Below, piece after piece: positions 37,082 through 45,356 of a stretch of DNA of 48,145 bases. The notes under the pieces were generated by a model. It was not told the DNA's origin. It saw only the letters and a list, made by a program, of their open reading frames with translations, and did not search any database. The position numbers and the translations under genes were made by a program. This DNA is from Tannerella sp. (GTDB taxonomy: Bacteria; Bacteroidota; Bacteroidia; Bacteroidales; Tannerellaceae): the NCBI GenBank assembly GCA_031285685.1, contig JAITVS010000246.1:1-48145 (forward strand). The letters run 5' to 3'. Position 1 is the first letter of the stretch; the number at the start of each line of letters is the position of its first letter.

Positions 37082-37549
37082 ATGGAGGAAAAAAATATAG
37101 GATTTAGAGTCAGGATATTGAAGCTTGAAGAATTGTCGGTTGAAGACCGGGAATTGCGTCATGCGGCCATTCGTGCGGCCGGGTGTGCTTATGCGCCTTA
37201 TTCGCATTTTAAAGTAGGGGCTGCCGTGTTATTAGAAGACGGGACGATTCTGGAAGGAAATAATCAGGAGAATATAGCTTATCCGTCCGGATTATGCGCG
37301 GAACGCGTTGCTTTATTTTCTGCCGGCGCTTCTTTTCCTGATGTGCCGATCGTTGCGCTTGCTATCATTGCAATGAAAAATGGAGAAATACAGCCCTCCA
37401 TATCTCCCTGCGGCGGATGTCGTCAGGTAGTGCTTGAAACGGAACGACGATATGGCTGTTCGGTCCGGGTGCTTTTATGTGGGCGCAATGATACGGTCAT
37501 CGTTCCTTCGGCAAAGGATCTGTTGCCCTTGTCGTTCATCGAGATATAG
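37082..37549 (+). CDS. cdd: Cytidine deaminase
   Basis: The 155-residue protein deaminates cytidine and deoxycytidine to uridine and deoxyuridine. Zinc is bound by C72, C110 and C113 (LCAERVALF and SPCGGCRQ), and E74 is the proton shuttle in CAE. Its product would feed the uridine phosphorylase-like enzyme. A GTG at 37055 is in frame but lies on the promoter. Its transcript start lies in a repeat also found upstream of the gene at 47580-48023. Confidence 0.95.
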   Translation: MEEKNIGFRVRILKLEELSVEDRELRHAAIRAAGCAYAPYSHFKVGAAVLLEDGTILEGNNQENIAYPSGLCAERVALFSAGASFPDVPIVALAIIAMKNGEIQPSISPCGGCRQVVLETERRYGCSVRVLLCGRNDTVIVPSAKDLLPLSFIEI

Positions 37550-37563
37550 AATGTTTTGAAAGA

Positions 37564-38955
37564 TTAAATCAGTATTTCAACGTAAATCTGTGCATTTTCG
37601 AAACGTACAACCGTTACTTGTACCCCTTTATCTATAAATCCGGATTCGGAAACGCTGTCATAATATATACCGTCAATGATCACTTTTCCTGACGGACGAA
37701 GTACGGTGGCCGTTATTCCTTCCCGGCCGATAAGACCGGAGAGAACCGGGGACGAAGTTGCAGTTTCAAGATCGGTTACGAGTGCAACCTTACGTAGCAT
37801 GCCTTTGGTGCCTATGCGACTCGACAGCCACAGCATACTCCCGAAGCCGACTGTGAGCCCTATCAATACAACTATGACAGCACGGCCTATTTCAACACTG
37901 CTGACTTGTTCGAAGTTAAAATTGACGTTGTTTATCAGGGCAAGCGTTAGCCCGGTGATAATCAGTACGGTTCCGGATATACCTGCTATACCGAAACCGG
38001 GGATGACGAATATTTCAAAGACGATCAGTATGAGTCCTATGAGAAAAACAAGAATTTCCCAGTTTGCGGCAAGGCCTTCAATGTATAATGGTGCGAAATA
38101 TAATACGGCGGCAATGAGGGCGGCTGCAGACGGAAAACCGATTCCGGGTGTCTGAAGTTCGAAATAGATTCCTCCTATGATGATCATGATGAGAAAAGAC
38201 TGAAATATCGGATTCATCAGGAATCCTTTCAGGTTATCGATCCAGGAAGGCGTGTAACTTTTTAATTCATAATCGTCATATTTCAGATATTGGGTTATTA
38301 CTTCATTTGAAGACTCTGCAATGCCGTCACAATATCCCCATTTAACAGCTTCTTCTGTTGTGAGGGTGAGTGTTTTACCCGAATCGATCAAGTTAGGTAT
38401 GATAACGCGATCGTCTACCATCGCTTCTGCTATTTTAGGGTCGCGTATCCATTTGAAGGTGGTGTCGCGTCCGCTGATAATCGTATCGCGTCCGTGCGCT
38501 TCGGCAGTAGCCCGCATCATTGAGCGCATGTAAGACTGGTATTTGTCGGGCAGGCCTTCTCCCGTTTGATTTACTACGGTTGCCGCTCCGATACTTGCTC
38601 CCTTACGCATGTATATTTTTTGGCAGGCGATAGAGATCAGCGCTCCTGCAGAGGCGGCATTGTTATCGATAAAGACATATACGGGTATGGGACTGTATAA
38701 TATGGCTGTACGCATGGAGTCTGCTGCGTCGAGTAATCCTCCATATGTATTCAAATGGATCAGTATGGCATCAGCTCCAAGCGATTGTGCTTCGGTAAGT
38801 CCTTTGTTCAGATAAATCTGTGAAGTTTTATCAATCTCCTTTTTGATATCAATTTTATAAACGAGATGTTTTTCAGTAGCTACACTTGAGTCTGTGGCAA
38901 GCCATGTAATAAGAAAAAACAGGGCCGTTTTTATTAATAACACGATGTGTTTCAT
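37564..38955 (-). CDS. Long NfeD membrane protein with ClpP-like serine protease domain
   Basis: The 463-residue protein starts with a signal segment (about 1-25). A ClpP-class domain follows (about 30-230), with the likely nucleophile S102 in NNAASAGALIS. After it come four or five membrane segments (about 245-380) and an OB-fold tail (about 395-463, GREGITATVLRPSGK). This is the long NfeD/membrane-bound serine protease form, studied in archaea as a protease acting on stomatin. No stomatin or flotillin gene adjoins it; the window's FloA has a separate short NfeD. It overlaps the NUDIX gene by 4 bp. Confidence 0.92.
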   Translation of the reverse strand: MKHIVLLIKTALFFLITWLATDSSVATEKHLVYKIDIKKEIDKTSQIYLNKGLTEAQSLGADAILIHLNTYGGLLDAADSMRTAILYSPIPVYVFIDNNAASAGALISIACQKIYMRKGASIGAATVVNQTGEGLPDKYQSYMRSMMRATAEAHGRDTIISGRDTTFKWIRDPKIAEAMVDDRVIIPNLIDSGKTLTLTTEEAVKWGYCDGIAESSNEVITQYLKYDDYELKSYTPSWIDNLKGFLMNPIFQSFLIMIIIGGIYFELQTPGIGFPSAAALIAAVLYFAPLYIEGLAANWEILVFLIGLILIVFEIFVIPGFGIAGISGTVLIITGLTLALINNVNFNFEQVSSVEIGRAVIVVLIGLTVGFGSMLWLSSRIGTKGMLRKVALVTDLETATSSPVLSGLIGREGITATVLRPSGKVIIDGIYYDSVSESGFIDKGVQVTVVRFENAQIYVEILI

Positions 38956-39503
38956 ATTTTTCTGATTAAAGGAATGATTACTTGCTTAAATTCATTTTCG
39001 AAGTTGGGAGTAAATATATTTTTACCCAGATTTAAAGTTATCTCGTCTATAGTCCAGAAACGTCCGTCACTTAATTCATTACAATCAGGTATCATTGTCC
39101 CGGAGTATGTTGTTCTGAAGGTGTTGACAAGTTCTTTTTCTATGGCTGACTCAAATATATACGATGTGATCTTTTCCGGAATAAATTCAGTTATGTTGAG
39201 TTCTTCGCGCGCTTCGCGCCGTAAAGCCTCTTCTACGGTTTCGCCGTAATCAATATGCCCTCCTATTGCCGTATCCCATTTCCCGGGTTGTATATCTTTG
39301 TTCATGGAGCGCTTCTGGAGATACAGTTCTTCTTTCTCGTTGAAGACATGAAGGTGGACGACGGGATGCAGCCATTTTGTTCCGCTGTGACACTCACGTC
39401 GTGTCGCTTTTCCGATCATTTCGCCCTTATTGTTTACTAAGGGGAAAAGCTCGTCTCCATTTGAACTTATCGTATTGTTTGTATCCATGGGGCTTGTTTG
39501 CAT
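38952..39503 (-). CDS. NUDIX hydrolase
   Basis: The 183-residue protein has a complete Nudix box (GHIDYGETVEEALRREARE, residues 82-100, extending to ELNI), preceded by ELFPLVNNKGEMIGKATR and HPVVHLHVFNEKEEL. The layout resembles the YfcD/isopentenyl-diphosphate-isomerase-like group. It hydrolyses a nucleoside diphosphate linked to another group, or a related pyrophosphate; the substrate is unknown. It sits between topB and the long NfeD in the same direction (6 bp after topB's upstream end is at 39510), overlapping NfeD by 4 bp. Confidence 0.88.
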   Translation of the reverse strand: MQTSPMDTNNTISSNGDELFPLVNNKGEMIGKATRRECHSGTKWLHPVVHLHVFNEKEELYLQKRSMNKDIQPGKWDTAIGGHIDYGETVEEALRREAREELNITEFIPEKITSYIFESAIEKELVNTFRTTYSGTMIPDCNELSDGRFWTIDEITLNLGKNIFTPNFENEFKQVIIPLIRKI

Positions 39504-39509
39504 ATTATT

Positions 39510-41642
39510 CTATTCGGAAGGTAGATTTTTCAGTACTTTTTTTAATGCCGCATCACTCAGGTTGTCGCCGTATGTTTCATAAGGAAGACGGAGCGTACAT
39601 CCTTCTGTATATCCGGAACATCCGTAAGCTGTTTTGCCGCGAATAATTGTACCCTTTTTACAAAGAGGGCAGGTAACAGGTTGGGGTTTCGTTTTTTGCT
39701 TAGGCTTTTCCTCTTTGGCAGATTTTTTTTGATCTTTTGCCTTGGAACCGCTGTTGTTTGCGTCGCTTATATCACCGGTGTTTTGTGCTGTTTTTTTTAT
39801 TGCCTCTTCATCTATTGTTATCGTGCGTGTTGTCCTGTCGGAACGTACATTCAGGACGATTTCTCCTACCATTTCTTTTAATTCATCAATGAACATACCC
39901 GCTTCATAAGTCCCTTGTTCTATCTGGCGGAGTTTTTTCTCCCATTGACCTGTCAACTCAGCACTTTTTAAGAGTTCTTCCTGTATCGTATCGATTAGTT
40001 CGACTCCTGTAGGAGTCGCGTACAGGTTTTTACGTTCTTTACGGATATAGTTCCGCTTGAACAACGTTTCTATAATGGCGGCACGCGTGGATGGGCGTCC
40101 GATGCCGTTTTCCTTCAGAGCATCGCGCAGTTCGTCGTTATCTACAAATTTACCGGCCGTTTCCATAGCGCGTAAAAGTGTAGCTTCGGTGTATGGTTTT
40201 GGAGGAGTCGTCCATTTTTCGGCAAAATCCGGTTTGTGCGGACCATTTTCTCCTTTTGTAAATTCAGGTAAAACGGCATTTTCTTCTGTTTGTTGTTCAT
40301 TGTCATTGTTCTGTGCATCTTCCTTGCCGTTTTGTGTTGCTTTATCTGTCGATGATTCTTTTTCAAAAACCACGCGCCAGCCCGGACTCAGTATCTGCTT
40401 TCCCGTGGCTTTAAATTTGACATCTTCTACTTCTCCCAATACAGTAGTAGTGGATATTTCGCAGTCAGGATAAAATGCGGCAATAAACCGCCTTGTTACA
40501 AGATCGTAGACTTTTCGCTCATTGTCAATAAGGTTTCGTGCCGGTACGCCTGTTGGTATAATGGCGTGGTGGTCAGTGACTTTCGAATTGTCAAAAACTT
40601 TTTTTGATTTCGGTATTTTTGCGGTCAGCAGGGGGGTGGTAAGTGTTGTATAATCAGTTAGTCCCTTGAGTGTTTGCGGAATTTTGGGATAGATGTCCTC
40701 GCTCAAAAAAGTTGTATCTACACGCGGATATGTCGTCACCTTTTTTTCATATAGTGATTGTATGAGCTTGAGGGTGTCATCGGCGGAAAATGAAAATTTT
40801 TTATTGCATTCAACTTGCAGTGATGTGAGGTCAAATAAACGCGGAGCCAGCTCTTTCCCTTTCTTTTTCGCTATATCTGTGATGAAAAAAAGTTTATCTG
40901 TAATTTTTTGAAGCAATTCTTCCCCTTCTTCTTTTTGAGAGAATTTTCCCTGTGTGGAAGAAAAAGTAGTATCGCGGTAAATGGTTTTTAATTCCCAGTA
41001 AGGCTCCGGTTTGAACTCTTCTATTTCTTTCTGGCGTTTTACGATCAATGCAAGGGTTGGGGTCTGAACGCGTCCGATGGATAATACCTGTTTGTTTTGT
41101 CCGTACCGCAAGGTGTACAGGCGTGTGGCATTCATGCCGAGTATCCAGTCGCCGATAGCGCGTGACAGTCCGGCTTCATAAAGATGTTGATAATCCTTTT
41201 GATCTTTCAGGGCCTGAAAACCTTCGCGTATAGCTTCTTCGGTCAGTGAAGAGATCCATAGTCGCCTGACTGGGCATTTGCATCCGGCTTTTTGCATAAC
41301 CCAACGCTGTATTAGTTCTCCTTCTTGTCCGGCGTCACCGCAGTTGATGACTTCATCCGCGTTTTGTATTAATTTTTCAAGTATATTGAATTGTTTCCGG
41401 TATGTCGCATTGTCGATGAGTTTTATTCCGAAACGGGGCGGTATCATCGGCAGATAGCGTATACTCCATTGCTTCCAGTCCGGAGAGTAATCGTGCGGTT
41501 CTTTTAATGTACACAGATGACCGAACGTCCATGAGACCTGATAGCCGTTTCCTTCCATATAGCCGGCTCTTCTTTGAGTGGCTCCGAGTATGTCGGCAAT
41601 TTCGCGTGCAACGCTTGGTTTTTCTGCAATACAAACTTTCAT
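39510..41642 (-). CDS. topB: DNA topoisomerase III (TopB), type IA
   Basis: From the ATG at 41642 the protein has 710 residues and starts with the Toprim strand MKVCIAEKPSVAREIA (acidic E7). The nucleophile is Y305 with R307 in TTYPRVDTTF. The Toprim DxD position reads D103-A-G105-Q-E107 (DAGQEGELI), so the second aspartate of DxD is glycine while E107 remains; I believe this form is common in Bacteroidota topoisomerase III. A C-terminal zinc-ribbon-like segment (CPLCKKGTI ... YGCSGYTEGC) follows a Lys/Ser-rich linker. It relaxes or decatenates DNA. The longer frame to 41693 is rejected because it lacks homology before MKVC. Overlaps no neighbour. Confidence 0.93.
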   Translation of the reverse strand: MKVCIAEKPSVAREIADILGATQRRAGYMEGNGYQVSWTFGHLCTLKEPHDYSPDWKQWSIRYLPMIPPRFGIKLIDNATYRKQFNILEKLIQNADEVINCGDAGQEGELIQRWVMQKAGCKCPVRRLWISSLTEEAIREGFQALKDQKDYQHLYEAGLSRAIGDWILGMNATRLYTLRYGQNKQVLSIGRVQTPTLALIVKRQKEIEEFKPEPYWELKTIYRDTTFSSTQGKFSQKEEGEELLQKITDKLFFITDIAKKKGKELAPRLFDLTSLQVECNKKFSFSADDTLKLIQSLYEKKVTTYPRVDTTFLSEDIYPKIPQTLKGLTDYTTLTTPLLTAKIPKSKKVFDNSKVTDHHAIIPTGVPARNLIDNERKVYDLVTRRFIAAFYPDCEISTTTVLGEVEDVKFKATGKQILSPGWRVVFEKESSTDKATQNGKEDAQNNDNEQQTEENAVLPEFTKGENGPHKPDFAEKWTTPPKPYTEATLLRAMETAGKFVDNDELRDALKENGIGRPSTRAAIIETLFKRNYIRKERKNLYATPTGVELIDTIQEELLKSAELTGQWEKKLRQIEQGTYEAGMFIDELKEMVGEIVLNVRSDRTTRTITIDEEAIKKTAQNTGDISDANNSGSKAKDQKKSAKEEKPKQKTKPQPVTCPLCKKGTIIRGKTAYGCSGYTEGCTLRLPYETYGDNLSDAALKKVLKNLPSE

Positions 41643-41689
41643 ATTATATACATCTTTGAATTTCGTTTTGTGTTTGTCGCAAATAATTT

Positions 41690-42286
41690 TCACAAAGCGG
41701 AATTAATACTTTTTATATAGTCAAGAATATCTTCTCTTCCTTCTTTTTTTTCTGAGGATGAGATGAGCATAGGAGGTAACTCTTCCCATATCTCAAACAT
41801 TTTATTCCGGTAGATCTCGATATTTTCGGATAATTTAGTTTTACTTATTTTGTCTGTTTTAGTAAAGATAATAGAAAAAGGTATACCGTTCTCTCCTAAC
41901 CATTCCATGAATTCGAGATCGATTTTCTGTGGTTCATGGCGACAATCGATAAGAACGAACAGGTTAGTCAGTTGTTCCCGTTCGAGTATGTAGTCCTCTA
42001 TTATTTTACGAATATTATCACGTCCCGTTTTGCCTCTTTGCGCATACCCGTATCCGGGTAAGTCAACAAGAAACCAGTCGTTGTTTATCAGAAAATGGTT
42101 AATTAACTGTGTCTTACCAGGCTTTTGTGATGTCATGGCCAGCTGCTTATGATTAGTAAGCATATTTATCAGTGATGATTTGCCAACATTTGAACGGCCG
42201 ATAAACGCGTATTCCGGACGCGTTCCCTCCGGGCATTTTCTGACATCCGTGTTGCTTATTATAAATTCAGCGCTTTTTACTTCCAT
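41690..42286 (-). CDS. engB: Ribosome biogenesis GTPase YsxC/EngB
   Basis: The 198-residue protein is an essential small GTPase in 50S subunit assembly. G1 is GRSNVGKS (residues 30-37), G3 DLPGYGYA, G4 TKTDK and G5 ISSSEKKG. It has its own promoter (42307-42314). Confidence 0.95.
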   Translation of the reverse strand: MEVKSAEFIISNTDVRKCPEGTRPEYAFIGRSNVGKSSLINMLTNHKQLAMTSQKPGKTQLINHFLINNDWFLVDLPGYGYAQRGKTGRDNIRKIIEDYILEREQLTNLFVLIDCRHEPQKIDLEFMEWLGENGIPFSIIFTKTDKISKTKLSENIEIYRNKMFEIWEELPPMLISSSEKKEGREDILDYIKSINSAL

Positions 42287-42306
42287 AAATCAAAAAATTA
42301 TGAAGA

Positions 42307-42314
42307 CAAAGATA
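42307..42314 (-). promoter_or_regulatory. -7 box (TATCTTTG) for engB
   Basis: Perfect TAnnTTTG on the minus strand, 21 bp before the engB ATG, in the 60-bp gap after the symporter stop. Confidence 0.6.
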
Positions 42315-42346
42315 TATAATTTTATCCTTTTATTAAAATGAGGCAG

Positions 42347-43801
42347 TTATGCCGGGGATGTTTGTTTTCTGCAGAGAAGGAGTCCGATGAAGGTTAAAAC
42401 CCCGTTGATTAGAAGTAATTCGTACCCTAAACGGTAGTTTGTGTAATGCACTAACAGTAAATCAACAGAGAGGCATATCACTGGGGATATAAGGCAGACA
42501 AAGGGAACCATTTTATCGTGTACTTTGTGTTTGGTAAATAGCCCGAATACAAATAAGCCGAGAAGAGGACCATAAGTATAGGATGCTATTGTGTATATCG
42601 CATCAATGACACTGCGATTATTTACGACTTTAAGCAGTAGTATTATAAGAGCGAGTGTGACGGACATCATGATATGAACCTGGAGTCTTGTACGTTTGGC
42701 ATTTTCCGCATCTTCGTTTTTAATATCAAGGATATCGATGCAGAACGATGTCGTCAGGGAGGTCAGCGCGGAATCTGTGCTGCTAAATGCAGCAGCAATG
42801 ATACCGATTGTGAAAAAAATTAATATGGATTGTCCAAGTATTCCTGATGTGCAGAACATAGGAAGAATATCGTCTCCGGAGGCAGGAAGACTGATGTTTA
42901 ATTGTGATGCCAGCGTCACAAGTAGAATGCCGAGGCATAAAAACATGAGGTTTATAGGGGTGAATGCTAATCCGTAAATGTACATATTTTTTTGTGCGTC
43001 TTTCAAATTGCGGCAGGATAGGTTCTTCTGCATCATATCCTGATCAAGGCCGGTCATTACAATCGGTATAAATACTCCGCTGAGAAATTGTTTGACGAAA
43101 TGCTGCTTGCTGTTCCAGTCTTCGAATTCGAATATATGGAAATGCGGACTGTCGGCTATGGTTTTTATCATTCCGGTGACATTAAGTCCCATTTGGTTTT
43201 TGACTTGCCATATAATGACGATCAGCATTGCTATAAGGCATAATGCCTGTAGTGTATCAGTCCAGATAATCGTTCGTATCCCACTGCGATAGGTATAAAG
43301 CCATACCAATAATATGCTGACTGCGACTGTAGCAATAAAAGGAATATTCCACTGATCAAATACGTAAGTTTGTAAAATGAGAACAACGAGATAAAGCCTT
43401 ACGGCAGAGCCTAAGATTTTCGACAGCAGAAAGAAGGAGGCTCCGGTTTTATAGCTGTTGTGTCCCATACGGCTGTTCAGGTATTCGTAAATGGAAGTAA
43501 GTTGCAATTTGTAATATAAAGGCAGTAGAACTTTGGCAATAATCACATATCCGAAGAAGAAGCCCAGAACCATCTGCATATATGTCATATCGGTAGAACG
43601 TACCCATCCGGGGACGGAGACGAATGAAACACCTGAAAGTGACGAACCGATCATACCTATGGATACGATATACCATGGTGAGCGCCTGTTGCCAAGAAAA
43701 AAGGCTTCGTTGCTTGAATTTTTACGCCCGGTAAACCAGGATATGAGAAGTAAAATTAAAAAATAAATTGATATAACTAAAAGTATTGTATGGCTGTTCA
43801 T
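42347..43801 (-). CDS. Sodium:solute symporter family protein
   Basis: The 484-residue protein is a multi-pass inner-membrane carrier with about 13 membrane segments. The SSS-family signs are WFTGRKNSSNEAFFLGNRRSPWYIVSIGMIGSSLSG, quoted only in part here as FFLGNRRSPW and GMIGSSLSG, and AAAFSSTDSALTSLTTSF in the sodium-binding helix 8 region. It imports a solute with sodium; the substrate cannot be told. Confidence 0.9.
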   Translation of the reverse strand: MNSHTILLVISIYFLILLLISWFTGRKNSSNEAFFLGNRRSPWYIVSIGMIGSSLSGVSFVSVPGWVRSTDMTYMQMVLGFFFGYVIIAKVLLPLYYKLQLTSIYEYLNSRMGHNSYKTGASFFLLSKILGSAVRLYLVVLILQTYVFDQWNIPFIATVAVSILLVWLYTYRSGIRTIIWTDTLQALCLIAMLIVIIWQVKNQMGLNVTGMIKTIADSPHFHIFEFEDWNSKQHFVKQFLSGVFIPIVMTGLDQDMMQKNLSCRNLKDAQKNMYIYGLAFTPINLMFLCLGILLVTLASQLNISLPASGDDILPMFCTSGILGQSILIFFTIGIIAAAFSSTDSALTSLTTSFCIDILDIKNEDAENAKRTRLQVHIMMSVTLALIILLLKVVNNRSVIDAIYTIASYTYGPLLGLFVFGLFTKHKVHDKMVPFVCLISPVICLSVDLLLVHYTNYRLGYELLLINGVLTFIGLLLCRKQTSPA

Positions 43802-43917
43802 TCGTTTTCTATACCTTACCTTATTATTGATTGTGCGTCGTTATTTTATTGATAATAAGAAGAATTGATTATTTTGTTTTGTTGAACAATATGCGAAGAT
43901 AAGACTTTTTTTAATGA

Positions 43918-43949
43918 TTTGCATGCTTTAAAAAAAAAACGTATTTTTG
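43918..43949 (+). promoter_or_regulatory. Promoter of the 249-residue orphan gene
   Basis: TATTTTTG (43942-43949) with TTTG (43918-43921) 20 nt upstream, 34 bp before the ATG at 43984. Confidence 0.7.
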
Positions 43950-43983
43950 TTGAATTATTTAATATCAAACGAAAGGAGAGGAT

Positions 43984-44733
43984 ATGGAAGGTCAGGAAGA
44001 TGTTTTTAAAAAGTTTTATGATTCTTTCCAAAATATGGATGGACATTTTCATATTCTAGAACATCGTGTGCCGATAGAGCAGCAGATGGAGTATTTTAAG
44101 TATTCAAACCGCGTACGGAAAGAGTTTCATGAAATGGATGATGCTGATTATGACCGATATATTTTGAATCTGGAAAATATCGAATTATCGAAGGAGGAAA
44201 AGAAAAAAATATTGGCCATTCTGGCTTCTTCCAAACAAGTTCGTGCATACAGATTACTGGAACGTTATGTGCAACATCCCGATGAAGAACTTGTTAATTG
44301 GGCTTACATGGCCTTGATGGAAAGTCGTATTACATTGGAGTCCGAGTTGTCGGGAGAAAAGCAGATTTATATATCGACGGGTCTTGGAGGCAAAGGGAAA
44401 AAATTGCGTTTTTATGTTTTGATAATATCTTCACATGGAGTCTCATTTGTAGATTATCAACGGGAAGTAATAGAAAAGGAGTTCCGGTATGCTTTGTCGA
44501 AAGATGATTGTGAGATAGAGCGTCTAACAATCGGCCCCCGGTATGTAGAGCTTGTGTTTTTGATACCGGTCAAGTTGGATATAAAGAAAATGCTTGAAGG
44601 AGTTATTCAGGAATGCAATCTTTACGGAAATTTTTTGTCGGAAATATTTACTGTGACAAATGTAAAGGAGCTTAGTAAGGAAGAGGTAGATCAAATCCTT
44701 GAGAAGTATGGACATGATTCTGTTGACCGTTAG
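43984..44733 (+). CDS. Conserved hypothetical protein, HEAT-like helices in the middle
   Basis: A 249-residue soluble protein that starts at the ATG at 43984 after GAAAGGAGAGGAT, a strong ribosome-binding site. The first 70 residues are helical; residues about 75-105 (SSKQVRAYRLLERYVQHPDEELVNWA) look like a HEAT-type helix pair. The C-terminal half is a mixed alpha/beta domain with a possible glycine-rich GLGGKGKKLRF loop and strands ISSHGVSFVDYQREV and VELVFLIPVKLD. No signal peptide or membrane segment. I do not recognise the family. It stands alone with its own promoter, and no clear terminator follows closely. Confidence 0.8.
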   Translation: MEGQEDVFKKFYDSFQNMDGHFHILEHRVPIEQQMEYFKYSNRVRKEFHEMDDADYDRYILNLENIELSKEEKKKILAILASSKQVRAYRLLERYVQHPDEELVNWAYMALMESRITLESELSGEKQIYISTGLGGKGKKLRFYVLIISSHGVSFVDYQREVIEKEFRYALSKDDCEIERLTIGPRYVELVFLIPVKLDIKKMLEGVIQECNLYGNFLSEIFTVTNVKELSKEEVDQILEKYGHDSVDR

Positions 44734-45039
44734 GTTGGCTGTCTCGATATCTGGAAAATATTAATTTTAATACAACTGAATTTATATGAATTAGAGGGCT
44801 TTTAGGAGTGTTTTTTAATGAAAAATATGACTTTTAAAGAATATTAACTCTTGTGGTTTTTTTTTTCTGGATTAATTACAGATATTTGTACCCGTAAATG
44901 AATTGCAAGCAATATTGTGATGATAGAGGATGATGATGGCGCATGATTTGGTGTATCCGAGTAAAATACTCACATGTGTTATATTGCTGAAGTGACATAC
45001 GAATATTATTGAAGTAACATTATGAACAGAAATATATAA
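44734..45039. other. Gene-free AT-rich segment
   Basis: This 306-bp stretch after the orphan gene holds no frame, tRNA or clear hairpin. A T-run at 44850s follows GTGG without a stem. It may be a long 3' tail of the orphan transcript. Confidence 0.5.
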
Positions 45040-45047
45040 TATATTTG
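45040..45047 (+). promoter_or_regulatory. -7 box (TATATTTG) of the candidate small RNA
   Basis: Perfect TAnnTTTG with a G/C-containing discriminator; the -33 TTTG is missing. It lies 194 bp upstream of the terminator stem at 45234. Confidence 0.45.
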
Positions 45048-45053
45048 CAGGAT

Positions 45054-45267
45054 CAAAGTTTGTAATGATATGCCGAAAATAAAATGTTGGATTGAAATAT
45101 TATAAGTGCAATTTTATTGGACTTATAGGAGTGGAGATAAGAATAATAGTTTTTGAAACTAATCAAATTTATATACACCCGTGGAAATATGCTCGTTGAG
45201 AAACGTGTGAGATTTCAGAAATATCGCAATTGGGTAAATGCTGCCATAAGGTGGCATTTACTTTTTT
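45054..45267 (+). ncRNA. Candidate intergenic small RNA of about 210 nt
   Basis: A -7 box at 45040-45047 and a strong terminator at 45234-45267 bracket this codon-free stretch. Folded elements are visible: TATAAGT.CAAT pairing ATTG.ACTTATA (45101-45127, one G-G mismatch, 3-nt loop) and a bulged hairpin with a GAGA tetraloop (45184-45216: GAAAT/ATTTC, CTC/GAG, GTT/AAC). There is no Shine-Dalgarno-led frame. It is not tmRNA, RNase P or SRP RNA by their hallmark sequences. A 6S-like or unknown regulator, or simply a long 3' tail, are all possible. Confidence 0.4.
45234..45267 (+). terminator. Strong plus-strand terminator
   Basis: GTAAATGCTGCC (45234-45245) pairs with GGTGGCATTTAC (45250-45261) through a 4-nt ATAA loop, all 12 pairs formed when two G-U pairs are counted, followed by six T. 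Confidence 0.92.
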
Positions 45268-45301
45268 GTCTCCGGGAGTTTTAGTAGGTATATTAATAAA
45301 T

Positions 45302-45333
45302 AAAAAAAGCGTTTCCGGTTAAAGAAGCGCTTT
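45302..45333 (-). terminator. Terminator of the CoA transferase gene
   Basis: On the minus strand AAAGCG.TTC pairs with GAA.CGCTTT, followed by a run of seven T, 24 bp after the stop at 45357. Confidence 0.88.
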
Positions 45334-45356
45334 CTGATTTTATATAAGGAGGAATG

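Noticed and set aside
37262..37285. Stretch inside cdd resembling the repeat's AATCAG..AATATAGCTT..ATCCG
   Set aside because: It encodes the conserved NQENIAYPS motif of cytidine deaminase and aligns with only one of the two repeat copies at its end; taken as chance.
37676..38155. A 159-codon open frame on the plus strand
   Set aside because: Antisense to the long NfeD gene; no independent support.
39206..39225. Short tandem-like TTCGCGCGCTTCGCGCC
   Set aside because: It encodes the REAREE part of the Nudix box; explained by the protein.
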